A stretch of 64,000 bases of DNA, taken from Schleiferilactobacillus harbinensis DSM 16991 (GTDB lineage: Bacteria > Bacillota > Bacilli > Lactobacillales > Lactobacillaceae). A program made the position numbers and the translations under genes. Position 1 is the stretch's first letter, and each line of letters starts with the position of its first letter. Positions 1 to 10,000 of the stretch are shown here, one piece after another. The notes under the pieces were generated by a model that saw only the letters and a list, made by a program, of their open reading frames with translations, was not told the origin of the DNA and did no database searches. Location: the NCBI RefSeq assembly GCF_000425885.1, contig NZ_AUEH01000007.1, forward strand, positions 1 to 64,000, read 5' to 3'.

Positions 1-1
1 C

Positions 2-250
2 GAACGCGCCGTCAAAGAACTGGTCATCGGTCGTAAAAATTGGCTGTTTTCGCAGAGCAAACGCGGCGCGACGGCTGCGGGGGTCATTCTTAGTCTGCTC
101 ACGACAGCACGGGCTAATCACCTCGATCCGAGTAAATATTTCAACTATCTATTCGACACAGTGCCTAATTTGCCGGCTCCCGGCGACATGGTCGCCTTGC
201 AGGACTATTTGCCGTGGGCGCCGAAGGTGCAGGCGTTCTGTCACGAATAA
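2..250 (+). CDS. IS66-family transposase, C-terminal part (cut by window edge)
   Basis: The frame is open from the window edge to TAA at 248-250 and gives 82 residues. It contains IGRKNWLFS, then a G-A-A-x-V-I-L-S-L-x-T-T-A-R-A-N stretch, LDPSKYFNYLF and a final LPWAP segment. This is the usual C-terminal end of IS66 TnpC transposases, the DDE enzyme that moves the element. The N-terminal and catalytic parts lie outside the window, so intactness cannot be judged. A hairpin with a short T run follows 14 bases later. Nothing else of the element (TnpA, TnpB, terminal repeat) can be seen here. Confidence 0.8.
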   Translation, partial: ERAVKELVIGRKNWLFSQSKRGATAAGVILSLLTTARANHLDPSKYFNYLFDTVPNLPAPGDMVALQDYLPWAPKVQAFCHE

Positions 251-263
251 CAGCGGGTAAAGC

Positions 264-302
264 AATGGTGCAATCTTCATGATAGAGGATTGCACCATTT
301 TT
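264..302 (+). terminator. Rho-independent terminator after the transposase
   Basis: AATGGTGCAATC (264-275) pairs perfectly with GATTGCACCATT (288-299) around a 12-base loop, followed by a short T run. It separates the IS66 tail from the surface-protein gene. Confidence 0.75.
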
Positions 303-378
303 GTCTTCACACCTATTTCAACGACCGCTTACAAGCTGATGCGTATACGACACTTGTTATTTTGTTATTATGCAACTT

Positions 379-408
379 TTCAGACAGCCGCCCAATGCCG
401 ATTATACT
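379..408 (+). promoter_or_regulatory. Candidate promoter of the surface-protein gene
   Basis: TATACT at 403-408 is a good -10 box. The best -35 match, TTCAGA at 379-384 with an 18-base spacer, is weak. Transcription would start about 40 bases before the ATG at 456. Confidence 0.35.
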
Positions 409-455
409 TATTCTGTGTAGAGCTAAGCATATCGCTAAAGGGAGAAGTGTGTAAT

Positions 456-2969
456 ATGGAGAAAAAGGATCATTATCGGTTATACAAGTCCGGGAAACGC
501 TGGTTGGCCGCTCTGGTTGTGACCGTTGCTGCGGGGGCAGTGCTGACCACAGCAGGGCCGACCGTTCAGGCGGCTGGCACAGACGACGCCGCTAAGGTCA
601 CTGCGGCCGAGCCGGCATCCTGGGAAACTCAGTTGGCGGCGTTGAAGAGCGCGGTTGCTGCAGGTAATTGGGGTAATTTGACTGTTAACAACCAGACAGT
701 ATCTGCTGTTTTGGCGGGTGTCACGGATGAGGCAAGTTTTAACAGTGTCTGGAGCGAAGTCGCCCAGACGATCATCAGCAATACCGTGGCTAGCAAGTTT
801 GCCAAGCCTGCCGACCAAACAGCATTCATTCAAGCCCAATCTACCAATGCGCAATATGCAGGCAAGACAAACGCCGAAGTGCTGAGCGAAATCATCCAGT
901 CCGGTGCCGCTGCGCCTGACTTTGGCGCTGTTCTGAATCACTTGATTACATACACAACAACGGAGGCTGATCAATTCCAACCCGCTACTGATGATCCGGT
1001 GAAGACGAACAAAAACAACCTCACCGCGTTCTTGCAAGCCAACAGCAAAATTGGACAGCTGCTTGTAGAAAAGAAAGATGGCACCACAACGACGGTGACC
1101 GCAATAGTCGCCCAAGCTGCAGACGCGGATAGTCTAGCCCAAGCCTGGTCAGCGGTTGCCCAGGCCGTAATCACGAATGAAATGCAAGCTAAGCTGAACC
1201 TGCCGGATACGACATCTGCGGCCAGTCGAAATACAATGAGTAAACTGCTGGCGGCTAAAGCAAATGGCGCCACGGTAGCGAATAATCAGGTTTTGGCCAA
1301 CGTAGTCGCGGCCAACACACCATCAACGGAGAATCCGGAATTGAATGTCGCCACGGCGATGGGGAATATTTGCGAGGCAGTTGATAGTGCCGTTGCTAAT
1401 ACTCAGCTCGCTGCTGATTGGCAAGAAAACAAGGATAGCCTGCTGGCATTTTTGCAGAGCAGTAATCTAGGGTCATTAACCGCCCCGACTGCGGGCGGAT
1501 CATTAACGGCTTTGGTAAATGGTGTTCAGGACACCGCTGGCTTGACTAAAGCATGGGGGGAAACGGCCCAGGCAGTTTTGATCAATGAAATGCAGACAAA
1601 ACTGGGTCTTGCTGATACAACATCTGTAGCAAGCCGCAGCAAACTTGCTGATTTGCTGAATACTAAATCTAGCGACACCCATTATTCCGGTGACACTAAT
1701 GGCGATGTGTTTGAAAAAGTCATTGCAGCCAACACGCCGTCTGCAGCCAATCCGACGCCTAACTTTGCAACGCTGGTCACCAGCTTGAGGAGTTACGTGA
1801 CTGATGCAGTGAAGGCCGAAAATCTTACTGGCCAAAGCCAAGTCGTCATCCGCGACTGGGCTAATGGCGTGATTATCAATCAGCGCTCGACCTCGGTCAC
1901 AAGCGGACAGACGATTCCGCTTTACGCTGCCGCGCATGATGGACTCAGCTTCGACTCGGTGAAGATTGACGGTGTGACCCAAAGCACCACGAACGGGACA
2001 TTGAATTTCTCCCGGACGTTCAGCCAAAGCACGACGTACTACGTGGATTATTACTTCATAAAGTCTACCGGGTATACTGAAAAGGATGCTCGGGGCACGG
2101 TGTATATCAAGAACACTAACGGTGCTGCTCTTTACAGCAACATGAACATGACGGCACAGATCACCGATCGCAATCTGAAACAAGGGACGGCGTGGGCTTC
2201 CTATAAGAAGGTCTATGATGCCCAAGGCAATGTGGTCGGCTACAACCTGGGCGGGCAGCAGTACGTCAAGGCTAGTGATGTGCAAGAAACACCGATTGGC
2301 GATGTGACGACTCAGACTTTCAATGGCGTGGTCAGTGTGATCAATCCGTGGACCCCGGTCTATTCGGACAGTGCGATGACCAAGCAGATCAATAACTGGA
2401 CCTGGGATGCCGGGACGTGCTGGCAGGTTTTCCAGAAGGTCTTTATTGACGGCAAACTCGCCGGCTATAATCTGGGCGGGCAGCAGTTCATCAAGGCCAA
2501 TGCCGTGCAAGAAAGCACGACCCCGTCGACGCCGCAGCAGCAGATTATTCCTAACAGCGGCGTCGTCAGCATCATTTCGCCCTATGGTGCGCGGGTATAC
2601 AGTGACGCGGCCATGACCAAGGATACTGGTCGGGTATTGCCCCAGGGCGCCCGCTACCAGTACAACAACGAAGTCTACACGAAGGGCCAGCTCACCGCGT
2701 TCAATGTGGGCGGCAATCAATTCATCAGTGTTGCTGACATTGCGACCCAAATTCCGCTTTACGGTGGTTCTGGCACCTTCACGGTCCGCTACCCGGCGAA
2801 TCCGCGCTGGGGTGTGGCGGTCTTGGACAGCAATCTGCAAGTTCTGAAGATCATCCCCGCCGGCACGCACTGGCGCTCTTACGGGATCGGCATTCTCAGC
2901 GATGGCCGGACCTATTACAGTCTCGGCGGCAACCAATGGGTACCGACGGATTACGGCTTCGTGCAGTAA
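456..2969 (+). CDS. Secreted surface protein with KxYKxGKxW-type signal and SLAP-like repeats
   Basis: An 837-residue exported wall protein. The ATG at 456 is chosen because AAAGGGAGAAG lies just upstream and the protein then begins with a basic segment containing RLYKSGKRW, a KxYKxGKxW-type signal, followed by a hydrophobic stretch and a likely cleavage near residues 40-45. Residues of about 45-490 hold three loose repeats marked by W-x(3)-AQ-x-(I/V)-NEMQ-x-KL and DTTS-x-ASR. A beta-rich segment follows. Four SLAP/SH3-like modules start near residues 548, 623, 700 and 771, each ending in YNLGGQQ(Y/F) or a close variant. No LPxTG anchor is present, so attachment is probably noncovalent through the C-terminal modules. 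The ligand is unknown. The gene stands alone between two terminators. Confidence 0.75.
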   Translation: MEKKDHYRLYKSGKRWLAALVVTVAAGAVLTTAGPTVQAAGTDDAAKVTAAEPASWETQLAALKSAVAAGNWGNLTVNNQTVSAVLAGVTDEASFNSVWSEVAQTIISNTVASKFAKPADQTAFIQAQSTNAQYAGKTNAEVLSEIIQSGAAAPDFGAVLNHLITYTTTEADQFQPATDDPVKTNKNNLTAFLQANSKIGQLLVEKKDGTTTTVTAIVAQAADADSLAQAWSAVAQAVITNEMQAKLNLPDTTSAASRNTMSKLLAAKANGATVANNQVLANVVAANTPSTENPELNVATAMGNICEAVDSAVANTQLAADWQENKDSLLAFLQSSNLGSLTAPTAGGSLTALVNGVQDTAGLTKAWGETAQAVLINEMQTKLGLADTTSVASRSKLADLLNTKSSDTHYSGDTNGDVFEKVIAANTPSAANPTPNFATLVTSLRSYVTDAVKAENLTGQSQVVIRDWANGVIINQRSTSVTSGQTIPLYAAAHDGLSFDSVKIDGVTQSTTNGTLNFSRTFSQSTTYYVDYYFIKSTGYTEKDARGTVYIKNTNGAALYSNMNMTAQITDRNLKQGTAWASYKKVYDAQGNVVGYNLGGQQYVKASDVQETPIGDVTTQTFNGVVSVINPWTPVYSDSAMTKQINNWTWDAGTCWQVFQKVFIDGKLAGYNLGGQQFIKANAVQESTTPSTPQQQIIPNSGVVSIISPYGARVYSDAAMTKDTGRVLPQGARYQYNNEVYTKGQLTAFNVGGNQFISVADIATQIPLYGGSGTFTVRYPANPRWGVAVLDSNLQVLKIIPAGTHWRSYGIGILSDGRTYYSLGGNQWVPTDYGFVQ

Positions 2970-2996
2970 TCGAAGGCTAACAGACAATTTTCTCGA

Positions 2997-3024
2997 CGGC
3001 GGGCAGCAATGTCCGCCGTTTTTT
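2997..3024 (+). terminator. Terminator of the surface-protein gene
   Basis: CGGCGG and CCGCCG form a 6-bp GC stem with a 10-base loop, followed by a six-T run. Confidence 0.75.
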
Positions 3025-3128
3025 GAGACGGCAATCGTGACAGATTCTTTACAATGTGCTAAGGAGCCATTTCTTTCTCAACCAATAAAGTACAATGTGG
3101 CTAAGACATTGAGAAAGACGTGTAGAAA

Positions 3129-6100
3129 ATGAGAAAAAGGCTTTATCAGTTCTGCTACGGGCTCATTGCGGTGGGCGGCGGACTGGTGATTTACCTCGGC
3201 GTCCTCTTATTAAGCCGAGCTTACGCATATTACGCCTGGGAGCCTGGGCAGAAAGCCGTGATCTGGTTTGGCCTGCACGCCGGGAACGCCGTCGTGCAGC
3301 TGATGATCCCGGTGCTGTTTGTGTTAGCCGGTTTTGTCAGTGCCCGCAAACGCGGATCATTGGCCTGGCCGCTCCAAATCTGGCTGCGCACGGTGAGTAC
3401 CTTGATCCTCGGCACTGCCGCTGTTTTCATTGGTTTGAAACAACTCACGCTGCCGGCCATGCATAGCAGTTTCCTGCCCCTGACCCGCGGTGTCAGTGCT
3501 GTGTTCACGGGCTTTATTATCAGCTTGATCGTGCAACCGCTTTTCTACCGGCTACTGGAAAGGTTCGGTCCGTGGCCCGGCTGGCTCTTAACGGCCGCGA
3601 CGCTGGTCGGCGGGTCGATTTTAACTCCGGCCCAAGCGGATTATGCCAGTTTTCGGATGCTGCCGCTGATGGTCGGGCTGTTTCTATTCGGCCTGGTCCT
3701 CCAGCGCAGCCGCTTTAATCAGCTGAGCAGCGGCATGGCGGCCCTGCTTGGCACGGCGACCCTGCTTGTCACCTGGGCCAGCCAGGCCGGTTCGGGCAAG
3801 TTGTCCCTGTATTACGAAGGGGATTACCGGTTTATGGATCAGTTGGCCGGACCGTTCAGTCTGCCGGTGGTCTTGACTGCGGCGGCGCTGGTCGTTCTGA
3901 TTACCCGCTGGTTTAATGAAAAACAAAGCCAAAACTTGATTACCATGCTGGTCATCAGTTTCACTGTGGCCCAATCGCCGTTCATCGGGCAGACCTTGAT
4001 GGCCCCGGCGATGCAGGCCACTGGCAATAACTTGGTGAACTTTGGTCTGTTGTCGATTGGCCTCGCCCTGATGCTGAGTTTGGCTGCCTGGGCCTGGACG
4101 ATTTTTAGCGGCTGGCTGTTTCGCCGGTCGTTGGCGGTTCTCGATACGCGCTTGGCCTTCACCGCCACCGGCGACTACCGGACGGGCCTGCCGGCTCTGG
4201 GCCGGGCGATCATTGCTTGGCTGCGCCGCAACTGGCCGCCCATCATGCTGGTGGCGGTGTTCTACCTGACCGTTTTTGCTTCCTTCCTGGCCATGTCGCC
4301 CAACGGCAAGATTTCCATGGGGCTGAAGGGGGAGACCCAGCCGATTTTGAGTTATTTGCTGGTGGACGGACAGAAGTCCATCGTCTACACCAGCCTCTTT
4401 CTCATCGCTGCGTTCTTCATCCTGTACGTCCTGACGACCCGCTTCTGGGTCAGCTTTCTCCTCACCGAAACGATCTACGCCGTCTGGACCGTGGCCAACG
4501 CCATCAAGATGGTCTACCGCTCGGCGCCGATCACCCCGGCGGACCTGCACGAGTTGACCGCGCTGCCGGAGTTGATGGCGATGCTGGGCAAGCACACCGT
4601 GTGGTGGGTCCTCCTCGGGCTGGCGGTGCTGATCACCGTGATCGTGGTGTTAGAAAGAAAGCTGCCGCGGAAGATCCGCGTCAATTGGGGCGTGCGCATC
4701 GGCGGCGTGATCCTCGGGTTCGTGCTGCTCCTATCTCCGGCCACCGCCAATTCGCCGACTTCCTATTCCCGGTTGTTCAACTCGGCGATGGGCAACGGCC
4801 AAGACGTGATCACGCCGCTCAAGGGCGTCCAGCGCAGCGGCCCGCTGCTGCAATTCGTTAATGCCGTGGATATTCAGGTGATGGACAAGCCCAAGGGCTA
4901 TTCCGAAAGCCGGATCCAGGCGATTCTCGCCAAGTACGCGCGGCGGGCCAAGGCAATCAACCAGACCCGGACGACGAAGATTGGCGATCAGACCGTGATT
5001 TTCAACCTGAGCGAAAGCTTCACCGATCCCAAGCAGTTTCCCGATGTCAAAGTCGGCGGGGCAGATCCCATGCCTTATATTCGCCAGCTGACCAGTGAGA
5101 CCACCGGTGGGCACATGCTGAGTGCGGGCTATGGCGGCGGGACGGCGAACATGGAATACGAGGCGTTGACCGGACTAGTGATGGGCAACTTCTCGGCGAA
5201 TGTGACACCTTTTTCCCAAGTGATTCCCCGAGATACCAAGGTGGCGTCGTTCAATCAGAATTTCCCATACTCCGCGGCGATTCACCCATACAACGGCACG
5301 TTCTACAATCGGCCCCAGGTCTATAACAAGATGGGTATCGACAAGTATTCTTATCTCGGCAGCAAGTACCCCATCACGAATCAGAGCAAGATCCAGAAGA
5401 GTCCGTACCTGTCGGATAACACCGCGTATGCCAATGCGCTGAATCAGATCAACGCGAAGCAGAGCGGGCAGTTCATTGAACTGGTCACGATGCAGAATCA
5501 TATGCCTTACGACAGCTACTATTACCCGAATAATCCATACCAGGGCAAGGTGACCGGGGCGGCGTTGAAAGAGCAGAGCATCGCGGACGCCTTTGCGACG
5601 TTTACTTACGGTATCAGTCAGACGGATCAGGCGGTGGCGAAATTCATCAAAGCCCTGGATCAGATCAAGAAACCAGTGACAGTGGTCTTCTATGGTGATC
5701 ACTTCCCGGGGATCGTGAACAACAAGTATCTGACCCTGCGCCCGGTGCGAATGCATGCCACGACGTTCTTCATCTACTCGAATAAAGCCAGCAAAGCCCA
5801 CAACACAAAATTGAAGAATACCAATTATGTGGGCACGAACGACTTTATTCCGCTGGTGCTGAAACATCTTAATGCGCAGGTGTCCCCGTATGAAGCACTG
5901 CTCACCGACGTGGACCACGATCTGCCAATCATGTCCATGCCGCCTAATCAAAAGAAAAACAAAGCGGGCAAGGTCAAGACCAGCCCGGCTTGGGTAGGCG
6001 ACGATGGTGATTGGTACAACGTGAAGAAGATGACGGCCAAGCAGAAACAGCTCTACGCCGATTATCGGATGATTCAATACGATATCACTGCGGGGCGGCA

Positions 6101-6149
6101 ATATGCCTTGCAGGATAAAGCGTTTATGACGAATCCGGGGAAGAAATAA
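3129..6149 (+). CDS. LtaS-like polytopic membrane sulfatase (phosphoglycerol-transferase type)
   Basis: A 1006-residue membrane enzyme. Roughly the first 580 residues are hydrophobic with a dozen or more probable membrane helices; the C-terminal 400 form an extracytoplasmic sulfatase/alkaline-phosphatase fold. Conserved family features are visible: NLSESF with metal-ligand candidate E629, GGGTANMEYEALTG with candidate nucleophile T672, and FYGDHFPGI with D857 and H858. LtaS enzymes (about 650 residues, five helices) polymerise glycerol phosphate from phosphatidylglycerol. The much longer membrane region here suggests a relative acting on another glycopolymer, or a different substrate, rather than the housekeeping LtaS. 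The gene is monocistronic and ends at a strong terminator. Confidence 0.78.
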   Translation: MRKRLYQFCYGLIAVGGGLVIYLGVLLLSRAYAYYAWEPGQKAVIWFGLHAGNAVVQLMIPVLFVLAGFVSARKRGSLAWPLQIWLRTVSTLILGTAAVFIGLKQLTLPAMHSSFLPLTRGVSAVFTGFIISLIVQPLFYRLLERFGPWPGWLLTAATLVGGSILTPAQADYASFRMLPLMVGLFLFGLVLQRSRFNQLSSGMAALLGTATLLVTWASQAGSGKLSLYYEGDYRFMDQLAGPFSLPVVLTAAALVVLITRWFNEKQSQNLITMLVISFTVAQSPFIGQTLMAPAMQATGNNLVNFGLLSIGLALMLSLAAWAWTIFSGWLFRRSLAVLDTRLAFTATGDYRTGLPALGRAIIAWLRRNWPPIMLVAVFYLTVFASFLAMSPNGKISMGLKGETQPILSYLLVDGQKSIVYTSLFLIAAFFILYVLTTRFWVSFLLTETIYAVWTVANAIKMVYRSAPITPADLHELTALPELMAMLGKHTVWWVLLGLAVLITVIVVLERKLPRKIRVNWGVRIGGVILGFVLLLSPATANSPTSYSRLFNSAMGNGQDVITPLKGVQRSGPLLQFVNAVDIQVMDKPKGYSESRIQAILAKYARRAKAINQTRTTKIGDQTVIFNLSESFTDPKQFPDVKVGGADPMPYIRQLTSETTGGHMLSAGYGGGTANMEYEALTGLVMGNFSANVTPFSQVIPRDTKVASFNQNFPYSAAIHPYNGTFYNRPQVYNKMGIDKYSYLGSKYPITNQSKIQKSPYLSDNTAYANALNQINAKQSGQFIELVTMQNHMPYDSYYYPNNPYQGKVTGAALKEQSIADAFATFTYGISQTDQAVAKFIKALDQIKKPVTVVFYGDHFPGIVNNKYLTLRPVRMHATTFFIYSNKASKAHNTKLKNTNYVGTNDFIPLVLKHLNAQVSPYEALLTDVDHDLPIMSMPPNQKKNKAGKVKTSPAWVGDDGDWYNVKKMTAKQKQLYADYRMIQYDITAGRQYALQDKAFMTNPGKK

Positions 6150-6162
6150 CACTTAGTTTTTC

Positions 6163-6189
6163 AAAGACGTCCTGCGGGGCGTCTTTTTC
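6163..6189 (+). terminator. Terminator after the LtaS-like gene
   Basis: AAAGACG pairs with CGTCTTT around a 10-base loop and runs into a T tract. Confidence 0.8.
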
Positions 6190-6194
6190 GTAGA

Positions 6195-6305
6195 GAGCGC
6201 AGGCCGACGGTCAGAAGCGTAAGCACAAGGCAGAGGGAACGAAAAACCCGGGCTTAGGTTTTGTGTTCCCTCTGCCTTGTGCTCTAGCTTCTGTCGGCCG
6301 GAGCT
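6195..6305. repeat. Long imperfect palindrome, intact copy of an intergenic hairpin repeat
   Basis: The arms are about 45 bases each: 6195-6240 and 6264-6305. The inner 19 bases (ending CAGAGGGAAC on the left arm) pair perfectly. The outer parts share GGCCGAC and CAGAAGC with small mismatches. The loop has the form AAAAACC...GGTTTT. A second, related copy in this window is split by the IS110 element (37421-37445 and 39016-39115). There is no T run, so it is not a simple terminator. Confidence 0.8.
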
Positions 6306-6338
6306 CGTTTTTGGAAACGGATTCTGTTGATTTAGCAG

Positions 6339-6367
6339 TTGACGGGATACTATTCAGGTCTTAGAAT
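6339..6367 (+). promoter_or_regulatory. Promoter of the tetR-MMPL operon
   Basis: TTGACG (6339-6344) and TAGAAT (6362-6367) are separated by exactly 17 bases. The predicted start falls inside the palindromic operator that follows directly. Confidence 0.8.
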
Positions 6368-6369
6368 AC

Positions 6370-6387
6370 GGAATGAACGTTCATTCC
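6370..6387. promoter_or_regulatory. TetR-type operator palindrome
   Basis: GGAATGAACGTTCATTCC is a perfect 18-bp palindrome starting three bases after the -10 box. It covers the predicted transcription start, and TetR proteins commonly repress by binding such a site next to their own gene. It is the likely autorepression site of the regulator at 6427. Confidence 0.75.
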
Positions 6388-6426
6388 ACTTTCTGAAAAT
6401 AACTCACTGGGGAAGGGAAATATGCT

Positions 6427-7041
6427 ATGGACAAAGTAACCAATACCAAAGGAGACGCGATCTTAGAGGCGGCCTTGCACTTATTTGCCACGCAGGGTTA
6501 TGCCGAGACCAACGTTCCGTCAATTGCTAAGGCTGCTCAGGTCGGGGTGGGCACGGTTTACCGCTACTTCAAGAATAAAGACAGCATTTTGAACCATCTC
6601 TTCCAGAAGGTCCTGGCCGTTTTTCTCTCTGAAATTCAGGAAGCAGTGGATGAGCATGCAGATATTCAGGCCCAGTTCAGCCAGTTGTTCGATGCTTCAG
6701 CCGGGTTGATGCTGAACTACACACCTGAACTGCAATTCATGAATCTCAATGTTTTTAATGAGGTCTTGGATGACGATAGCCGGGCTGCCAGAGCAAAAGT
6801 GATCACGTATTACACTGATTTTCTCCAGCACGGTCAAGACGCGCACATTTTTGTGCACAGCAGTCCAGATGTTCAGCTGGTTCTGCTGTATGGCAGCGTG
6901 CAGACGATGGTCAGTTTCCTTTGGGCGAAACATCGCTTTGCTAAAATTCCGCCGGCAGACACGCGGAATATTCGGCAGTTGAAGAATCAATTATGGAACG
7001 CACTCACTGTGGAGAGGAAGATTTTTGTTGAAGAAGTTTAG
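6427..7041 (+). CDS. TetR/AcrR-family transcriptional regulator
   Basis: A 204-residue repressor. The N-terminal TetR HTH spans about residues 10-55, with AALHLFATQGYAETNV followed by IAKAAQVGVGTVYRYFKNKD, a very typical recognition region. The C-terminal ligand-binding domain is unremarkable and its inducer cannot be inferred. The gene overlaps the start of the MMPL transporter by 17 bases, so the two are translationally coupled. It is transcribed from the promoter at 6339 through the operator at 6370. It most likely senses a compound exported by the transporter and relieves repression when bound. Confidence 0.85.
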   Translation: MDKVTNTKGDAILEAALHLFATQGYAETNVPSIAKAAQVGVGTVYRYFKNKDSILNHLFQKVLAVFLSEIQEAVDEHADIQAQFSQLFDASAGLMLNYTPELQFMNLNVFNEVLDDDSRAARAKVITYYTDFLQHGQDAHIFVHSSPDVQLVLLYGSVQTMVSFLWAKHRFAKIPPADTRNIRQLKNQLWNALTVERKIFVEEV

Positions 7042-10000
7042 AGAACACCACATTCTCGCCCTGATTGCCTGGATCGTGATCGTTGTTGCGGCCCTGATCA
7101 TGATGCCCAACGTCAGTCAGCTGACCCGGGATAAGGGCGCTATCAAGCTGCCCAACGATGTGGAGAGCCAAATTGCCACGCGCATCGAGAAGAAAGCGAA
7201 CGACAATAAGACCGTCCGTACATATATTGCCGTGTTCAACAATGGCAATCAGAAGCTGTCCGCCGACCAAATCAAGGATATCAACACGACGATCAAGGAT
7301 ATTCATAACGTCAAGGGCTTGTCTGTCCGGGGTATTACCGCCCCGAGTGATAACGCGGAAACTAAGAAGCAGCTGGTTTCCAAGGACGGCACGACTCAGA
7401 TGGCAATGATCACGGCGAAAGCCAATGGCCGGGTCGCAGTCCAAAGCAAAGCGCTGGAAAAACAGGTCAAGACCAGCGGCTTGAAGACCTATATCACCGG
7501 TTCCGACGTACTGAACGATGACTTCTCGACCATCACCGAACAAGGTATTCAGAAGACTGAAATCATTGCCATCGTCTTCATCTTGATCGTCTTGATCATT
7601 GTCTTCCGTTCGCCAATCGTTCCGCTGGCTTCGCTGATCACCGTTGGCGTGGCCTTCATCACCAGCTTGAGCATCGTGATGAACCTGGCTCAGTCCTTTG
7701 ATTTCCCCATCAGCAACTTCACCCAAGTGTTCATGGTTGTGGTGCTGTTCGGGATTGGGACAGATTACAATATATTGCTGTATAACACGTTCAAAGGCAA
7801 CTTGGGCGAGGGCCGAACGCCGGTGGAAGCCACCCGGCGGACACTGAAATACGGCGGCCGAACGATCCTGTATTCTGGTTTGTCGGTCCTGATTGGTTTC
7901 ACCGTGTTGGCCTTGGCCAAGTTCTCGTTCTACCAATCTGCTGTTGGGGTCGCCGTTGGGGTTGCTGTGCTCTTGCCGGTCCTGCTCACCCTGAACCTAT
8001 TCTTCATGAGCACGCTGGGCGAACGGCTTTTCTGGCCCACTGGTACCAAGGGCCGCGAATCCGAAAGCCGCTTATGGCACACGCTGTCTAAGTGGGGCTT
8101 AGCCCAACCAATCATCACCATCGCCGTCATCGTCATCGCTGCCATCCCGTTCCTGTTCACGATGAATCAGACGCTGAATTTTAATAATGCTGACGAATTG
8201 CCAGAGAGCATTCCCTCGAAGGTCGGCTATCGGCTGATCCAGAAGCATTATTCCAAAGGGATGACCGCACCATCGACCGTCTATATCGAAAGCAAGCGGA
8301 CGCTGAATACGCAGGAAGACCTGGCTGCTGTGGATGATTTGACGCAGTACTTACAGGCTGAAAAAGGGGTCAAGACCGTCGCTTCGGTCACTCAGCCGGG
8401 GGGCAGCAAGATTTCCCAGCTTTACCTGAAGAATCAGCTGAGCACGATCGTTTCTGGTTTGAATCAGTCCACGAAGGGCATGAAACAGATTCAAAGCGGG
8501 CTGAGTGACGCCAATAAGCAGCTGACTAGCGCGAATGTGCCGGCCCAAACTGCTCAGGTACAACAATTGGCCAATGGCACCCAGCAGCTGCAAAGCGGGG
8601 CCGGCCAGTTGAATGCCGGGGTCAGCCAGTATACGGCAGGTGTCGGCCAAGTGAATAACGGCGTCGGCCAAATGCAGAGCCAGGTACCGAGTTTGACTAG
8701 CGGCGTGAGCCAGTTGGCCAGTGCGACCCAACAATTGCAAAGCGGGGCCAGCAGTTTGAGCCAAGGCATCAATCAATATACTGCTGGCGTCAGCCAGGTG
8801 AACAGCGGCGTTGCGTCGCTGCAAAGCAAGACGCCGGCATTGACCAGCGGGGTCAGCCAACTTTCTGCTGCTGGCACGCAATTGCAAAATGGGCTGAAAC
8901 AACTGAATGCCCAAGTTGCCCAACTGGCCAGTCTGAATAGCCAGCTGGCGCAATTGGCGGCGAGCACTGGCGCCTTGAGTACCGGGGCCACCCAGCTGAA
9001 TAGCGGCATCAGCAGCATGAGCGGTCAATTGCCGACGCTGGCCAGCGGGGTAAACACGCTCGCCAGCGGCAGTCAGCAGTTAGCCGGTAACGGGACGGCA
9101 CTCAAAAGCGGGGCCAGTGCGCTGAACAGCGGCACGACCCAGGTCAACAGCGGAATCCAGTCGCTGAATGGCCAGCTGCCAGCACTGAGCAGCGGCGTCA
9201 ATCAGCTTGCCCAAGGGACCGGTCAGCTGGCCAGCCAAAGCGGCACGCTGAATAACGGAGCGTCCTCCGTATCTGCGGGCACCCAGCAGGTCAACGCTGG
9301 TGTGCAGCAGATGAATACTAAGGTTAAGGCCCTGGCAACTCAAGTTGCTCAGTTGCAAAAGGGCTTAACCAGTGCCACTGATGGATTGACCACTCTGCAG
9401 CAGGGCAATGCCACGATGAAGGCATATCTCAGCGGCCTGCAAAAGTCCTATATGGGAGATAATTTCTACATTCCCCAGGACACGATCAAGAGCAAGACCT
9501 TCAAACCGGCCTTGGATAATTACATGGCCGATGACAACAAGATCACCACGTTGACAATGGTCTTCAAAGGTGATCCGGCGACGTTGGCAGCAGCTAAGCG
9601 GGTACGAGTTATCCAAAGTGATCTTAAGGCCAAAATGAAGCATGGTCCGTTGAAGGACGCCACGGTGGCGGTGGGCGGTCAAACGTCGCAAACTGCCGAC
9701 CTGCAGGAACTCGCCAACGGCGACTTCCTGCGCACGGCGGTGATCATGGTGGTCGGGATTGCCATCGCTTTGATGGTTGTCACCCGATCGATCATTCAAC
9801 CGCTGACCATTCTGGCAACGCTGTTGATGGCTTACGTCACTTCGTTGAGCTTGACCCATATCGTGACGAAGGTGTTCATGGGTGTGCCGCTGCTGACGTG
9901 GAACACACCATTCTTCTCCTTTATCATGCTGATCGCGCTGGGGGTAGATTACAGTATCTTCCTGATGATCCGCTTCCGCGATCTGCGGGTAATCGAGCAC

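Noticed and set aside
1503-2987. 494-residue minus-strand open frame opposite the surface protein
   Set aside because: It mirrors the codon bias of the plus-strand gene, has no ribosome binding site or recognisable domain, and the plus-strand product has a signal peptide and repeats.
8554-9358. Repetitive DNA inside the MMPL gene as a possible CRISPR or satellite array
   Set aside because: The repeats are degenerate, in frame and encode Q-L-x-S-G helical repeats of the protein linker; there are no uniform spacers.
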